From Hirundichthys speculiger (taxonomy: Eukaryota > Chordata > Actinopteri > Beloniformes > Exocoetidae), in assembly GCA_018398805.1 (NCBI GenBank), contig JAGFBZ010000861.1, positions 1,093,501 to 1,157,500 of the forward strand: 64,000 bases of DNA, written 5' to 3'. The notes below the pieces were generated by a model, which was not told where the DNA came from, did not search any database, and saw only the letters and a list, made by a program, of their open reading frames with translations. Made by a program: the position numbers and the translations under genes. The stretch's first letter is position 1, and each line of letters begins with the position of its first letter. This document shows, in pieces, positions 61,838 to 64,000 of this stretch.

Positions 61838-62435
61838 GACTGGGTATGAAAGGAGCATTTCAGAGCCTCTTAGATGTCTGTGACAAACTGCTTTTAAAAA
61901 TTGTGGAGCAATTTCAGGAAAAATTTTCTCAACCTAAAATTGGAAAGACTTTGAAGGAGCCACCATCTCCAGTACATGATATCATCAAGAGAATTCAGCG
62001 AATCAGGAGGTGTCTGTGCGTAAAGGATGAGGTCCGAGGGCCTAAACTGGATGTGCGTCATCTTTGGGCCCTCAGACGGCACGGCGTTAAAAACAGGCCC
62101 GGTTCTCTCTTGGACATCACTGCATGGACTCAGGAACATAGTTCATCCACAATGCACAAATGCACGTTCAAGCTTCTTCATGCAAAGACGATCCAGAAAC
62201 GCTGGGCCAAAACTCATCAGAAATGGTCTGAGGAAAAAATGGAAAACTGTTCTGTGGTCAGATGATCTAAACTTGAAATTCTTTTTGGAAACCTCAGACG
62301 CCGTGTCCCGCTTGCTAATCAGCAGACAGTTCAAAGGCCTGCATCTCCGGTGGTATGTGGTTGCTTCGGTGTCTATGGAGTGAACGGCTTCTACATCTGG
62401 AAAGGCTCCATCAATGCTGAAGAGAACAATATTTT
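61838..62435 (+). mobile_element. Tc1-like transposon fragment with decayed transposase
   Basis: A leader reading GGGTATGAAAGGAGCATTTC is followed by transposase text. The frame from 61846 gives CDKLLLKIVEQFQEKFSQPK, IGKTLK and VHDIIKRI, the Tc1 helix-turn-helix region, then VRHLWALRRHGVKNRPGSLL and the linker ending in IQKRWAKTHQKWSEE. The catalytic start LWSDDLNLKFFLET follows in another frame (from about 62249), then LHLRWYVVASVSME where Tc1 usually has a W-G core. Segments are missing between these blocks and the sequence stops resembling transposase after about 62435. No terminal repeats remain. This is a third Tc1 lineage in the window. Confidence 0.8.
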
Positions 62436-63955
62436 TTTTTAAATCTAGCCCTATGTAGCTCTAGCTCTGATTTCTATGGCCTGCACGCTGTTATCTAAAA
62501 GCCTTGACATCCGCCACAGAGAACTTATCTGCTGGACAGAACTGGTTCTGTTAAAACCTGTACTTGAAGAGAATCATATCGATGTCCTTTCAAGCTTACT
62601 CACGGTGGAGCTGCACGATGAGATAACTGCTCCTGCTCTAAGTGGTTTTACAGGTTCACGTGCTGCAGTAATGATAAACCCAAGATCAATTGATTGTGTG
62701 ATGATGTAATAGAGCAGAGAGCTACATCGCCAATGCTTCCACTCATAAGGCAGGATTTTCTTTGTAAGTAGTCATATACTTGATGGAAGGCGTTGGTTCT
62801 GAGTTGGTTTTACAGATGGTGTGTTGTGCGAGCGGCCGTGCACATCTTATGGCGTCACTGCCAATTATCTCGAGGCACCCCCGCGGGACAGGGTTTGCTT
62901 CCCAACAGTACACGCAAAAATGGGTTGGGCAGCGTCTACTTAAGATGGTTGTTGAAAGGAAGCTCTTGACCGAGGCCCCGGAGGGATGAAACATGAGATC
63001 GATGAGCTGCTATGATGAGCCAGATCGGTGTGCAGCTTGCTCCTTGGTTCGATGCTCCACTGAAACCTTCCAGCAGACCAGCAGCATGAAATGAAAGCGA
63101 TGCATGGAAAAATACCACCATGACGAGGCAAATCACTTCTGAAATAACAGCTACAGTTGATACTAAGTGACTCTCAGTTTCTTTTATGTATAATGTTTAG
63201 AGGTTTGTCCTAAGCAGCTAACAACACTAGGAAAGCTCGAGCTTTTTGAGTGTTTACACTAAGTTAGGTGTATGACAGCGTAACCACGTTCAGGTGCTGA
63301 TTTAAGGAGGGGCTCTTGTGTTTTAACCTGAAGGTTGGCTGGCTCTCAACTACGATGTCTTCAGAAAGTTTCACATCAACCATTATTCGGGTAACTTTTA
63401 ACAGGAAAACAATTACTAACTCAGGAGAGTGAATCTTGACATTGTACACAGTTTAGCTGCACATGAGCTGAACCCTCGCTTATTGTGACTTTTTCGTCAT
63501 GTTCAGCTTCTAAAGCAGGTGCAGGTTAAACTTTTAACTTTCTGTGGCTAAGTTAGCTACATAATAACTTACAGAGCAACTGGCCTGATGGTTTTTGCTG
63601 AAATGGAACAACAGGGTTGAGTGTATCCATGCATGTGTTTGCTTCTGCTGCCTGTGACTTCATCTCCGTTTGGGGATCAGTAAAGTATTTTTGAATCGAG
63701 CTGAATATTCTCTGTACACGCTCAAACAGGGATCTTAACAGAAAGTAAATCCATTCCACACACACCCCCCGCTCCACTTATTTCTGTTTTTCTTTCATTG
63801 TGAATGAAAGGAAAATCTGAACATCATACTCATGAATAAACCTCAGCAGCTTTAACCAGAACGCTTTCACTTTTGTCGTCCTGTCAGCAGTTTCATTCAA
63901 AAATCTTCTTGGTCTGTGGTAACATCTGTAGGTTTTACTTTATAAATAACACGTA
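62436..63955. other. upstream intergenic DNA without a recognisable gene
   Basis: No recognisable gene. The opposing open frames at 62743-63136 are GC-richer than their surroundings but show no domain signature in either direction. Confidence 0.5.
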
Positions 63956-64000
63956 CAGGGGTTGGACAATGAAACTGAAACACCTGTCATCTTTAGTGTG
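63956..64000 (+). mobile_element. left end of a second Tc1 element, cut by the window edge
   Basis: A TA (63954-63955) is followed by CAGGGGTTGGACAATGAAAC and the rest of the 31-base terminal repeat, identical to the left end of the element at 20276. The subterminal CATC is followed by TTTAGTGTG instead of TTAGTCTTC. The rest of the element lies outside the window, so its completeness is unknown. Confidence 0.9.

Noticed and set aside
62743..63136. Opposing open frames in GC-richer DNA
   Set aside because: Neither strand gives a recognisable protein and there are no splice or element boundaries.
1..64000. CRISPR arrays, bacterial operons, rRNA or tRNA genes, complete retroviruses
   Set aside because: No spaced repeat arrays, no ribosomal or tRNA cloverleaf signatures and no reverse transcriptase or LTR pair could be seen; the window is vertebrate nuclear DNA.

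Overview
This window looks like teleost fish nuclear DNA, probably a percomorph such as a cichlid. The evidence is one intact vertebrate glycosyltransferase gene with a large intron, AT-rich noncoding DNA full of homopolymers and microsatellites, and many fish-type DNA transposons (hAT, Tc1/mariner, PIF/Harbinger) plus one LINE 3' end. It is a gene-poor region, and most short open frames in it are chance or repeat-derived.

The only confident protein gene is b3gnt2 on the minus strand, a Golgi beta-1,3-N-acetylglucosaminyltransferase that extends poly-N-acetyllactosamine chains. Its whole 396-codon coding sequence lies in one exon (18566-19756). A 3' splice site sits 23 bases upstream of the ATG. 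A GC-rich, CpG-rich block at about 43357-43600 ends on the minus strand in a GTGAGT donor and is probably the untranslated first exon and promoter. If so, intron 1 is about 23.6 kb (19780-43356) and the transcript covers about 28 kb, ending near an AATAAA at about 15720.

Layout: 1-15700 is intergenic DNA beyond the 3' end of b3gnt2, with a LINE 3' end (4840-5778), a (CCAT)12 array, a hAT-like element (9241-9974) and a MITE-like palindromic element (10830-11297). 15700-19779 is the b3gnt2 terminal exon with a long 3' UTR. 19780-43356 is the putative intron 1. It holds a nearly complete but dead Tc1 element with TA target duplications, several hAT-like elements with 8-bp duplications, a Harbinger-type MITE with TAA duplications, a Tc1 fragment, and a BED-finger hAT element that itself contains a second nested hAT-like insertion. 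43357-64000 is DNA upstream of the gene. It contains a MADF-like open frame split by a hAT insertion, microsatellites, two candidate regulatory blocks, a Tc1 fragment, and at the right edge the first 45 bases of another copy of the intronic Tc1 family.

The main points of interest are the element boundaries that can be read to the base from target duplications, the nested hAT-in-hAT insertion, an 8-bp-duplication element carrying two convergent exon remnants (one a THAP zinc finger) and a CTCF-like motif, and short perfect palindromes that may be regulatory. I saw no new biological system that I could defend. Family names for the nonautonomous elements are inferred from termini and duplication length.
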